Assembly: GCF_032884065.1 (NCBI RefSeq)
Contig: NC_088871.1
Coordinates: 50,674,162-50,738,161 of the forward strand
DNA: 64,000 nucleotides
Origin: Artemia franciscana
Lineage: Eukaryota; Arthropoda; Branchiopoda; Anostraca; Artemiidae
Reading direction: 5' to 3'
Below are positions 44,335 through 54,485 of this stretch, one piece after another; position 1 is the stretch's first letter; each line of letters starts with the position of its first letter. The notes beneath the pieces were generated by a model. The model searched no databases. It was not told the DNA's origin and worked only from the letters and a program-made list of their open reading frames with translations. Made by a program: the position numbers and the translations under genes.

Positions 44335-46508
44335 TTTTATGGCACTTGGTATTAACCAAGTGACATATAGCAATCGCAAATTCTGTCGGTCTGTCGGTCC
44401 CGGTTTTGCTACTTTAGGCTCTTCTGAGTAAGCTAGGACGATGAAATTTGGCAGGCGTATCAGGGACCGGACCATATTAATTTTCAATTTGACCATCTGG
44501 GGGGAGGGGGGAGTGGGGGGCCCGTTAATTCGGAAAAGATAGAAAAATTGAAGTATTTTTAACTTACGAACTGTTGATCAGAACTCAATGAAATTTGATG
44601 TTTGGAAGGATATCGTGTCTCAGAGCTGTTATTTTAAATCCTGACTGGATCTGGTGATATTGGGGGGATATGGGAATGGGAAACCTAAAATTTTGGAAAA
44701 CACTTAGAGTGGAGGGATCGGGATGAAACTCGGTGGGAAAAATAAGCACAAGTCCTAGATACATGATTGATATAACCGGAACGGATTCGGTCTCTTTGGG
44801 GTATTTGGGGGGGGGGGGGTAATTCTGAAAAACTAGAAAAAATGAGGTATTTTTAACTTACGAACGGGTGATTGGATCTCAATGAAATTTAATATTAGAA
44901 GGATATTGTGTCTCAAAGCTCTTATTTTGTACTCGACCGGATCTGGTGACTCTGGGGGGGGGGGGAATTGGGAGGGGAAACCTAAAACTTGGAAAACACT
45001 TAGAGTGGAGGGATCGAGATGAAACTTGGTGGGAAAAATAAGCACAAGTCCTAGATACATGATTGTCGTAAGCGGAACGGATCCGCTCTCTTTGGGGTAG
45101 TTGGGGGGGGGGGTTAATTCTGAAAAATTAGAAAAAAATGAGGTATTTTTAACTTACGAACGGGTGATTGGATCTCAATGAAATTTGATATTAGAAGGAT
45201 ATCGTGTCTCAAAGCTCTTATTTTAAATCCCGGCCGGATCTGGTGACATTGGGGGGAGTTTGGGGTGGGAACCTAAAATCATGGAAAACGCTTAGATTGG
45301 AGGGATCGGGATGAAACTTGGTAGAACAAATAAGCAAAAGTCTTAGATACGTGATTTACATAATAGGAAATGATCTGCTCTATTGGGGGGGGGGGTTAAT
45401 TCTGAAAAATTTGAAAAAATGACGAAATTTTAACTTACGAAGGAGTGATCGGATTTTCATGACACTTCATATTTGGAAGTACCTGGTAACTCAGCTCTCT
45501 TATTTTAAATGTCAACCGGATCCAGCGTAATTGGGGGGGGGCAGTTGGGGGGACCGGACATCTTAGAAAATACTTAAAGCGTTGAGATCAGGATGAAACT
45601 GGATGGGAAAAATAAAAACCTGTCTAAGATACGTGACTGACATAACCAGACCGGATCTTCTCTCTTTGGTGGAGTTGGGGGGGGGGGAAGGATTTTGAAA
45701 ATTGAGGTGTTTGTAACTTACGAAAGGGTTAATAGAGCTTAATGAAACTTGATATTTAGAAGGATCTTATGCTTTAAAGCTCTAATTTTAAATTCCGACC
45801 AGAATCTGTGACATTGGGGGGAGTTGAAGGGGGAAACCGGAATTCTTGGAAAACGTGAAAATTGGGGTATTTTTTATCTTACGAATAGGTGATCGGATCT
45901 TAATGAAATTTGATATTTAGAAGGAATTCATGTCTCAGAGCTCTTATTTCAAATCCTGACCAGATCTTTTGACATTGGGGGGAGTTGGAGGGGGAAACCT
46001 TGGAAAACACTTGGAGTCGAGGAATCGGGATGAAGCTTGGTGGATAGAATAAGCAAATGTCCTTGATACGTGATTGACGGAACCGTACTGGATTCGATCT
46101 CTTTGGGGGAGTTGGGGGAGAGGTTCAGTGATTTGGCGAGTTTGGTGCTTCTGGACGTGCTAGGACGATGAAATTTGATAGGCGTGTCAGGGAGCTGCAC
46201 AAATTGACTTGAAAAAGTCGTTTTCCCAGATGTGACCATCTGGGGGGCTAAAAGGAGAGGAAAAATTAGAAAAAATTAGGTATTGATAACTTACGAGTGG
46301 GTGATCGGATCTTAATGATTTTTGATATTTAGAAGGACATCGTGACTCAGAGCTTTTATTCTAAATCCTGACTGGCATTAAGCCTCTTATTTTCCTTTTA
46401 AATCAATCTATTGATTCATAGAATTTTGTTAGAGGTCATACCATATGATCTCTTGGCTCTTAGCTCTTCTTGCCTCGTCACAAGTGCCATATGAGCTCTT
46501 AGCTCTTG
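44335..46508 (+). repeat. Family A element (A6) in intron 4, both ends
   Basis: The left end is TTTTTATGG plus the hairpin CACTTGGT-ATTA-ACCAAGTG. The right end is CACAAGTGCCATATGAGCTC and TTAGCTCTTG. About seven monomers with long G-runs lie between (for example 44807-44819, 44946-44956 and 45384-45394). It is flanked by T-runs on both sides, as A7 is. Confidence 0.88.
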
Positions 46509-47165
46509 TTTTGATTTTTTTTTTAATAAAACGCTGGTTTTTCATTTGTTTGTCTTCGGTTGTTTGTGCTTAACGCTATTCAACTTTTATTTTCTTCTAC
46601 TTTAAAATTGCATTGATGTCTCTTTTATTCTGTTCCGTTTCGTTCTAGTTTTCTAACTTTGTTGGCTTGCTGTATTATGCGCTCTTCCTCAAATTCTATT
46701 GTTTCGCAAGTTCTCCCTTTAATCAGATCGTTTCAAAAGAATGCAATTATCTTACGCTTAAAATTTGAAATTTCAATACGTTTCAGTAATTTATAATGTG
46801 TTTCTTTTTGTATATAACAAATTACTCTTTTAGTAATCTTCTTATTACTGTTATTAGTAATCTTTGCTATTTGCACCAGTTATTGATTTTTATTACCCAT
46901 ATGAATTTTTACATTATCTAGTTGTTTTTTTTTTAATTTCAACACATATCTGTTAAATGGTTATTGATGTTTCGCAAAATCAATTGCCAGAATTATTGCT
47001 TACTTTATGTTTCCTTACTTTGCAGATGTTTTTTCAACTTAAGTCCTTGATCAAAGTTTTGAGATCAGTTTTGAAAAGAATTTTCTGACTATTTCAAGAC
47101 GTTCAATGATCTCCCTGCAATAGGAATTACTTTCCCTTAAAAGATGCCTATTAACGGAATATAGT
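46509..47165. other. Intron 4, middle part; nothing recognised
   Basis: T-rich sequence without a supported gene or repeat. Confidence 0.5.
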
Positions 47166-47443
47166 AAAAATGTGTTAAATGTTATAATGAGCAAGGCGAA
47201 TTAACAAGACTTAATATTGTTAGTTATTTTGATTTTACTGCATCCCTGTTGAAAGATATCTCTTCTATAAGCTTGTCACACTCCAGTTCTCTACTTCGCA
47301 ATCCTTCAGAAGATCGCAATCCGCTCAGTGCAATACACGACATGGTTACTGCAGTTTTACAGAATAAATTGGTAGAGATACCAAAAGGTGTCTCTACTAA
47401 AAGGTATCGTTCACCAAAAGGTGAACGCTTTTACAAGCGTTGA
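47166..47443 (+). other. Unrecognised intronic open frame of about 90 codons
   Basis: From a stop at about 47165 to TGA at 47443 the frame is open and reads like protein: RLNIVSYFDFTASLLKDIS, SSSLLRNPSEDRNPLSAI, MVTAVLQNKLVEIPKGVS and RYRSPKGERFYKR. The first ATG in frame is internal. It could be a fragment of a processed sequence or mobile element inserted in intron 4. No splice signal or domain is recognised. The end contains a short internal repeat (AAAAGGTGTC / AAAAGGTATC / AAAAGGTGAAC). Confidence 0.25.
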
Positions 47444-48200
47444 CCTGGTAAAAGCGTAAGTTCTACTATTCAATTAATGACTCCATAGGTCAAATGTCAA
47501 AGATTATTCTATGCAATTGACTTCTATAAAAGCTAGTATAACATCTATATAAGCTATACAAGTCTATATAAGTTATAACTTCTATATAACTTCTATATAT
47601 AACTTGCTACTTTAACTTGTATATAAATTATAAGTTGATGCTATAAGTTAAAATGTAATGTCGCTGTTGTAAATCTAGGCTAGAGAAACATGACTAAACT
47701 AAAGCACCCTCTGTTTCTCATTGAGCACTGAAATGTCAAAGAGCAAAGGTCAAATGTCAGGTCTTGCTTAGTTTTGGTAAGACTACTTGACAAAATTTCT
47801 ACTGGTCGAAGTTCGATGATGCCAGCAGAACTGCGGAACTTGCCAATAGTTTAAAGCATAACCGTGTCACAAAATCTATTTAATGTTTTAAAAGAATCGT
47901 GCTTTCTAAGATTTGTCTCATTAATGATGTAAGTGATCTCCCATTCAAACTGGGAAGGGCATAGAGCTTCGCTGTCCTTTGTCAAAACCAAGTATGTATT
48001 CAACAGTTTGATTTTAAGTTACATACCCCCCCCCCTCTAATTTCGACACGGTAGCTGAGGTTTTTCTTATCCAACTTCGTAACCAGATTGTTTTGTATCT
48101 GCTATGCTTTTTATAAACAGGATCAAAATTAAATATATGTATACGGGGTTGAGGATTTTTTTCGTTTCCACAGCAGAAACCTAGATCAAAGGTCATTGTC
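47444..48200. other. Intron 4, right-middle; TATA-rich low complexity
   Basis: 47520-47640 is a degenerate repeat of CTATATAAG/ACTTCTATATAA. Nothing else is recognised. Confidence 0.5.
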
Positions 48201-48305
48201 AGGTCAGATCCTTGCGTCTGCCCGGCAGCATGCTCTTACACCTAAGTTTGAACTCTCACACCGTATTACCAAGCTTTGGTCAGCGCCACTGCGTTACTCG
48301 AGGAC
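48201..48305 (-). mobile_element. tRNA-derived SINE, diverged copy
   Basis: CCTTGCGTCTGCCCGGCAGC, ACACCGTATTACCAAGCTTT and GGTCAGCGCCACTGCGTTAC align along the whole length with the SINE at 16196-16339, but with many changes including in the A box. Target duplications are not clear. Confidence 0.65.
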
Positions 48306-48887
48306 AAATAAAACAAAGCTTGCCTTTCACCGATCTGTTTATTTCTTTCTTATTTTGCTCCTGTAATATTCAGAAGTCTTTTTTTTTTTTTTTTTTTTTT
48401 TTACCTCAAATAGGTTCTATCCTCTTTTCTTGCTTAGCCAAATAGATAAAAATTGAGAAATTGAAGCTTGTGGTAGCTGAATTGTATTTGCCGTATCTTG
48501 AGAAACTCTATGAATTTTTAAAAAAATTCTTATAGTTAATCTTAAAAAAATCTTAAGTATTAAAAAAAATCTTAAGTATTTCTTAAGAAATTTTAGATCT
48601 ACCAGTAGCTGTACCACCTTTTTTATTTTACAAAACCAGGTTTTGGGTAATCAATCTGGTATGTTAAGTCAATAAATTTTTATGCGAATTCTAGAACTGT
48701 TGAACAAAATTTGCAAAAATCTAGAATGAAAATTACTGGACTATTACGTATTACAGGTTATATGGGGCCCTATAATCTAGGATAAATGATTGTGCTACGG
48801 TAGAATGTAACAGGTTTAAAACTTAAATACGAATATGAATTTGTGGTATGTAGATATGTGACAATTTATAAGGTGTAACTACAACTC

Positions 48888-48934
<47 letters not shown>

Positions 48935-49307
48935 GTTGTTTTTACAGCTTTATTTGGATTGGAGTGGACCCAAATGAGTTGTCGGGTAAAATTTAATAGG
49001 CTTTATTTTATGTCAAGTTATATGGGAAACTATTATGTAGTTGTTATTTTACACACATCTTTAACCGAGTGGATGACATACTGCACTTTCAAGTCCTCAA
49101 GTCCTGGTAGTGCTAAGGCATTTTTAAGTCCTGGATTGGGGTGGGGGTTAGAGGCGTGATTCTGGGTCTTTGAGGCCTGAGCGTTGATCCAGCTGGGTTT
49201 GCCACATCACAAACTTGAAAAAAATTAATTAAAGTTTAAAAATTTTTAAATTAAAAATTAATTCAATATATTTTACAGATTATTCAATTTTTACTTGTCT
49301 TTTCCAG
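48306..49307. other. Intron 4, right end; poly(T) tracts
   Basis: Homopolymer T runs are at 48379-48402 and about 48890-48931 (roughly 42 nt). 48515-48590 contains repeats of AAAAAAATCTTAAGTATT. The intron ends CTTGTCTTTTCCAG. Confidence 0.7.
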
Positions 49308-49391
49308 TGATGATGGAAGAAGCAGCAGAGATCCTCGAAGCACATACGCTTGTCTCAATGACCTCCGCTTGCGAGCAGTTAATACTTATTG
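49308..49391 (+). CDS. ZNFX1: ZNFX1-like exon 5 (residues 912-939), DExx-equivalent box
   Basis: The last base of exon 4 plus TG completes a Val codon. The frame then reads MEEAAEILEAHTLVSMTSAC and EQLILIG. VMEEAAE is the Walker B/motif II equivalent of the Upf1/ZNFX1-like SF1 helicases (metal-coordinating Glu, catalytic Glu). At 84 bp it is the smallest exon and was too short to stand out by itself. The donor is ATTG/GTAAGTT. Confidence 0.93.
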
Positions 49392-49850
49392 GTAAGTTGC
49401 TGTTCTAGCTACGATTATTTGCCAGCTGTTAATCACAGCTAAAACAACAGAAGAAGACTAATAAAAGTAAAATCAATATAATGCCAGAAAAGAACAACGC
49501 ACGTATATGGCTGCTTTTCCCAATTAAATATATTTTAAAAAATGAGGGACACATAGAAATTTTTTGTTGAATGGAACCCAAAACACAAGAATAGTTGGAC
49601 ATTTACGCTAGCAATCCAGTGTCCTTTTCTAGGCAAGAGAGAAAAAGAATGCAAATTTTTTAAAGACAGGGTGGAAAAAATCTTCACTGGGTTTGCAATT
49701 TACTGGTCTCGAAATTTAATAAGGTTTACGTTTTGGCGTTATTTTTTGCTTAGGTTCAAGAAACATTGATGAGCTGTCTGTTCAGGAGCCACATATACGA
49801 CGCCACAGGTCATCTATGAATTTTGTAATGAATAGAAATGTATGGAGAAA

Positions 49851-49950
49851 ATGGCAGCAAAAGGTGGTCAGACGTCTGGCAGATGAAAGAGAAGCTATGG
49901 AGGAAGAATGTAGGACATTAAAAGACGAAGCTGGATGATTTCGCAACCGA
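49851..49950 (+). pseudogene. Exon-4 fragment, copy 1
   Basis: Matches exon 4 positions 43615-43713 (from ATGGCAGCAAAAGGTGG to TTTCGCAACCGA). It shares with copy 2 a T-to-A and an A-to-G change relative to exon 4, and alone has an extra G (GAAGCTGGATG) that shifts the frame. No splice sites flank it, so it is not an alternative exon. Confidence 0.92.
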
Positions 49951-50086
49951 TTTACTAAGGTTTACGTTTTGGCGTTGTTTTTTGCTTAGGTTCAAGAACG
50001 ACTGATGAGCTGTCTGTTCAGGAGCCACATACATGACGCCACAGGTCATCTATGAATTTTGTAATGAATAGAAATATATGGAGAAA

Positions 50087-50185
50087 ATGGCAGCAAAAGG
50101 TGGTCAGACGTCTGGCAGATGAAAGAGAAGCTATGGAGGAAGAATGTAGGACATTAAAAGACGAAGTTGATGATTTCGCAACCGA
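50087..50185 (+). pseudogene. Exon-4 fragment, copy 2
   Basis: A 99-bp match to exon 4 at 43615-43713 with the same two substitutions as copy 1 but without the frameshift. The open frame 50052-50240 spans it but lacks splice signals. The shared changes show one capture event followed by duplication of the whole unit. Confidence 0.92.
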
Positions 50186-50325
50186 TTTAATAATGTTTAC
50201 GTTTTGGCGTTATTTTGTGCTTAGGTTCAAGAAACATTGAGGAGCTTTCTGTTCAGGACCCACGTATGTAATGCCACACGTAATCTGTCAATTTTATAAC
50301 AAACTGAAATATATGGAGAAAATGT

Positions 50326-50980
50326 AAATACATGTGTCAAAATAAATATCAGCGGAATATGTCACAAAAATTTCAAAGAAAGAAATTTCTGCACTGAATA
50401 AAATATACTACATTTATTTCCCCCCCCCCAGCGTATATTTGATACCTCCATGGATATAGCCTATTTCCAGAGAAAAACATAAAAGTAGTCGAATAAATTG
50501 TTGGCTGGCTGTTGAATCGTTCTATATTAGTCATCTAAATAAAATAAAATTTAAAAAAGTGAATTTTAATTGAAATGAAAAAAAAAACTAATCAAATCTA
50601 AAGAAAAAAACTGCATGAAATTATAAAAAGGCATTTGCCTCATGCAGGGCATATGACTGTTATTTTGCTCTCAGGTATAATGGTTCAGTAGTAATTGAGA
50701 TTCACATTGTGTAACGGAGGGTGAGAGATCAAGCTATTCTACATTGACAATCTCTCCGCGTCACTTTAGGTTTTCGGTTACTTTTTCAGAAAGTCTTGGA
50801 ACAGTAAGTGCTCCTGATATTCTTAGTAACTAAACTTATTATCACAAAAAATAAATGCGTAATTGAAATAAACATACTGCTCATAGTTTCTCGGAATTAA
50901 ATTCACATCGTTTTTCTTCTTTTCTTTTCTAAGCTAGTGTTAGCTTCCTCTTTCATTCAAATCCCCGCTTCTTGTTTCAG
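50326..50980. other. Intron 5, right part; no gene seen
   Basis: AT-rich sequence with a C-run at 50421-50429. It ends CCCCGCTTCTTGTTTCAG, the acceptor of exon 6. Confidence 0.6.
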
Positions 50981-51252
50981 GTGATCATCAACAGCTGCGA
51001 CCCACTACAGCTGTATATCATCTAGCCAAAGACTACAATTTAGATGTTTCTTTTTTTGAACGCATGATAAGACTTGGTGCCCCAAAATCTTCCCTTACGG
51101 TACAACACCGGATGAGACCTGACATCGCTCGTTTAATCGTGCCATCTATTTATCCCAGCCTAGAAAATCACCCATCGGTGTTAGACTACCCTAATATTAA
51201 AGGAATGAAACATAATGTCTTCTTTTTAACTCATTCTGTCCCAGAAACAGAG
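50981..51252 (+). CDS. ZNFX1: ZNFX1-like exon 6 (residues 940-1030), motifs III and IV
   Basis: The single base carried from exon 5 plus GT gives Gly, and the frame opens GDHQQLRP (motif III). It continues DYNLDVSFFERMIRLG, TVQHRMRPDIARLI (motif IV, QHRMRP), PSLENHPSVLDYPNIKGM and FFLTHSVPETE. Every one of these blocks has a clear counterpart in vertebrate ZNFX1. The exon ends in phase 0 at GAG/GTTTGT. Confidence 0.95.
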
Positions 51253-52069
51253 GTTTGTACAGGCCTATTATAAACATTTTTGACCTACTTTGTTCTTATA
51301 TATGTACAAAGTTCTGGATGGGAGCCCCTTTCCCTTAAAAGAAGTTCGGAGGACAACAGCGAAGCTGAAAAATTGCAGCTAAAAGCACATTTTTGTGTTT
51401 TTGATTTCCACCTTACCATGAAAAATCCAAAAAATAAATATAGGAAAACGGGTATAATATTTCAAATAAAACAGTGGAGAAAATACAGTTATTATATATT
51501 TTTGTGGAGATCAAATAGTATTCTATGGTACGGAAGATCATACAAATGTTTTGCGACTGGTGACCCAAAACTCAGTTTTTTCACTAGGAGACTCAAGACT
51601 TTTCATTGGAAGACTCAAGACGGTTTTAAAGAAGACTCCATTGCCTGTTGTTGTTTATTTTCTAAATTTGTATGCGCTCTACCCACAAAAAAGTTTTCCA
51701 TAAGAACAAGGTATTCTATATACTCCGCACTGTATTTTTTTTTTTTGGTTTTGCATCTTTTCCACTATTCAGAAATTTTTTTTTCTGAATAAAAAATTCT
51801 TTTTTATTTCTTCCACTATTCTTTTTGGTTTTGTTCCACTATTTCTTCCACTATTCTTTTTGGTTTTGCATCTTTTCCACTATTCAGAAAAGGTCCTTTT
51901 GGTGGTTTGGATTTCAAAACAGTTTTTATATCATGTTTTATTTATTTATTTTCTTAATTTTTTAGATAAAATAGGAACTAATGGTAAATCGTGTTTTTTT
52001 TTTCAAATTCTTAATTATTTGATCCTTTAGCCTATATTCTTGGGTGACTAAAATGAATTTAGGGCAGGA
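51253..52069. other. Intron 6, left part; local tandem repeat
   Basis: A 170-codon open frame (51280-51792) follows the exon but has no start context, domain or splice signals and ends in T-rich sequence. I treat it as chance. At 51735-51895 a unit with TTCCACTATTC, TTTTTGGTTTTG and CATCTTTTCCACTATTCAGA recurs three to four times. Confidence 0.5.
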
Positions 52070-52323
52070 AGACATTGCCTCGGATACTTAGCTCCCTTCA
52101 AATTATCGACCCCTGCCTGTCCAAGGACCGAGTTTTCAACAACAACTAAACCTAATTGACTAAGGTGGCATTCAAATTGCCACCTGTAATGTGTTGACGC
52201 TAAACTTGCCTGGGTCAAAACTCATGCTCGCTTGGAAGTTGAAAATCAATAGAATGTCAATAGCTGGCACCACAGAGACATCTTCTTGACAACAACTCTG
52301 AGTCCATCGGGGGTGGATATTAC

Positions 52324-52515
52324 TTGCTTTGGTCTGGAAACAAGTCAGTGTGCTGGAATGGCATGGGCCTTGTCATGACTGCGAACGTAAAGAAGTGCCT
52401 TCTATTATCTCAGCAAAAATCCGACAGAATAATGATGCCACGACTTCAGCACAAGCATGGGAAGTGGAGTATTATAGTATGTTACGCCCCAACTAAGTCC
52501 ATGATAATGCCGATT
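52324..52515 (+). pseudogene. LINE AP-endonuclease fragment
   Basis: The reading MLWSGNKSVCWNGMGLVM and PRLQHKHGKWSIIVCYAPT matches the part of EEP nucleases of non-LTR elements (often annotated as craniofacial development protein 2-like) that ends in CYAPT. After CYAPTKSM the similarity stops and a different RT segment begins in the same open frame. Confidence 0.7.
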
Positions 52516-53169
52516 TTTTTTGTCAAATCCTCGCCCTGTTTTCTTAATCATGTCCCTCCTGAAAATTCTGTGTCCTCATTTAGACTACTTGGTGTCGCAA
52601 TTTCTTCAAATTTAAAGTGGGATATCCATGTTATATTAATCATCTATAGAGCTAATTTGTTTACTGTCCTCCTTAAGCTCCTAAATAAATTTAGAGTCCT
52701 CCTTCCCATTTTTTAAGTATTTACGCGTCTTTTGTCCACCCGCATACAGAATATGCTTGTCCAGTTCGGCACTCTGGTTTCTCTCGCAAAGAATCGGAAA
52801 ACTTGAATCAATTGAAAACAGAGACTTGCGAGTAATTTTCAGAGAAGACAAGGTGCCATACTCTGTGCTCCTAAAAAAGCGAGTTTGGACACCCTTGGCC
52901 GAAGGAGGGTTTCGTTTTGCCTCCGTTTTGCAAAAAAAGAAATGCAATAACAAACCCTTGGACAGTAGATTCTTTTCCCAAACGTCACTCTCCATCCAGA
53001 TTACGGTGGCCTCGAGCTGTTTCTAAGCTCATCTCTATATTGTCTCCCATTCACTGCGTTACTTCCAGATATGTAAAAATTTTGTCCCCTTTGTCACAGA
53101 AAAATGAATAAAATATCCAACTTGTTTCTACCTTTTTTTTCTCTCCCCCACGATGAAAACAGAAAAGAT

Positions 53170-53870
53170 CTAGGAGCCAATACTCTAACTACAGAAGCAC
53201 AACGTTGCTCTCCGTTCCTGCTAAATTGTTTGCAATGACAATCCGTGACTGGTGCTTTTGTATACTTCGAAGAAACCGAACAATCGCACAAGCAGGTTTT
53301 GTGCCCGGTTGTTCCACTAGTGAATAGATATTCACTTTACGGCAAGGGATAGAAAAGACATGATAATTTCATAAGAAGGCGTACATAGGCTTCGTCGACT
53401 TTAATGCCGCTTCTGATTCTGTAAACAACTTCGAAGAGCTTCAAGCAGCGCTGATAGTTATGAGAGAAGAAACTAGCAAGGTTGGGCTCAATGTTAGCTG
53501 GAGCAAAACAATAATTATGTTCATCGATCTGCAGCTGCCTTAACAACCCCCTCTTGTAATCGAAGTATGCCAAAATCAAGCAGCAGTCATGAAGGATTTC
53601 TCGTACCTTGGCTCCATTCTGTCAAGTGATGGATCAGTCAAGAGCGACGTCAACGCAAGAATTGTTAAGGCAACTTTCGTCCTAGGGATACTTAATAACA
53701 TTTAGCGCAACCGTCTTGTAAGCTTCCCTACAAAGATTCGGATATTTAACGTATCTGTCTGCTCACTCCTACTCTAGGGCACAGAAACTTGGCCGGCAAC
53801 CACCAAGACTTTGAGGATGTTGGATATAATTCAGAGCAAAGGACTCCAGAAGATAGAGGAACTTGATTGG
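53170..53870 (+). pseudogene. LINE reverse transcriptase fragment lacking the palm core
   Basis: The translation in shifting frames goes from the motif-A region AYIGFVDFNAASDSVN directly to NFEELQAALIVMREETSKVG, which normally lies after the YADD box. About 100 residues including the catalytic aspartates are therefore gone. The remaining C-terminal region is readable to QSKGLQKIE. Confidence 0.75.
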
Positions 53871-54185
53871 TATGACTTTTTCAGTAACACCAACCTCCTG
53901 TCCCGTACAATGCAGGTTCCGTATTCAATGCAAGATTTGCAACGTACACTAAGATGATGCAGCCACCTTCTCTGATTGTCACTAGAAACCTCGCGTCGCA
54001 TTGTATATGACTTATTGTATATATCTATTGTATATATCATTTTATATGTCAACATTTGTTTCTAAGTCAGGCAAGCATAATACCTGAAGAAGCACCCGAG
54101 GCAGCTCAAAACCGGGTTCACTTTAGAAGGATAATGTCTGCTCTCTTGACGTTGGCACCAAGTCAGCAGTAAAATAAAGTCAAGT

Positions 54186-54485
54186 AAGCCAAATCCCCTC
54201 TAAAAAACAAAAGAAAACTTCTTTCAAATCAAAGCCTTTATTTTTAACTATTGCATATTAAATTATGCATACATGCTATCATTTTCAAACTTACTTGACT
54301 CTCCCCATGCTGACTCTTTGATATCATAATAAGGATAAGACATTTTTGTCCAGCCTCTGAAGGTTAAAAACATAAAAAATACACTTCAGGCTACACAGTC
54401 GTAGTATTTTCTTTAAGTGTATTAAGACTGTTCGTTTGCAATTCATATGTTGCACTTTTCTGAGAAAAGTTAGCACTTTTTGACA
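54186..54485. other. Intron 6, short AT-rich segment; nothing recognised
   Basis: No gene or repeat detected between the LINE remnant and family A copy A7. Confidence 0.5.

Larger units (their letters stand above)
49715..50325 (+). repeat. Three tandem units of about 235 bp in intron 5, two carrying an exon-4 fragment
   Basis: Units begin near 49715, 49951 and 50186, each with AGGTTTACGTTTTGGCGTT (or ATG variant) and GCTTAGGTTCAAGAA, then ATGAGCTGTCTGTTCAGGA and a TATGGAGAAAATG segment. In units 1 and 2 this segment is followed by 99-100 bp of exon 4. In unit 3 it continues into unrelated sequence, so unit 3 shows the state without the capture. Confidence 0.9.
52070..54185 (+). mobile_element. 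Composite non-LTR retrotransposon wreck in intron 6
   Basis: Plus-strand pieces occur in order: EEP endonuclease start (IATCNVLTLNLPG, about 52165), LLWSGNKSVCWNGMG and IIVCYAPT (52320-52500); then, abruptly, a different RT C-terminus (SFRLLGVAISSNLKWDIHV, about 52580, and IGKLESIENRDLRVIFRE, 52790-52850); then an RT start (LLSVPAKLF, QAGFVPGCST, IGFVDFNAASDSVN, 53200-53420) and RT C-terminus (FSYLGSILSSDGSVKSDVNA, 53600-53660; CSLLL-GTETWPATTKTL, 53760-53815). A tail with AAATAAAGTCAAGTAAGCC ends it at about 54190. The order suggests one LINE fragment inserted in another. The catalytic YADD region is deleted, so it cannot be active. Confidence 0.8.

Noticed and set aside
50052..50240. Possible alternative exon made from the exon-4 fragment
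   Set aside because: No acceptor or donor flanks the 99-bp copy, and the sister copy has a frameshift.
51280..51792. 170-codon open frame just after exon 6
   Set aside because: It lies wholly in the intron that joins exon 6 to exon 7 in phase, ends in T-rich sequence and shows no domain.
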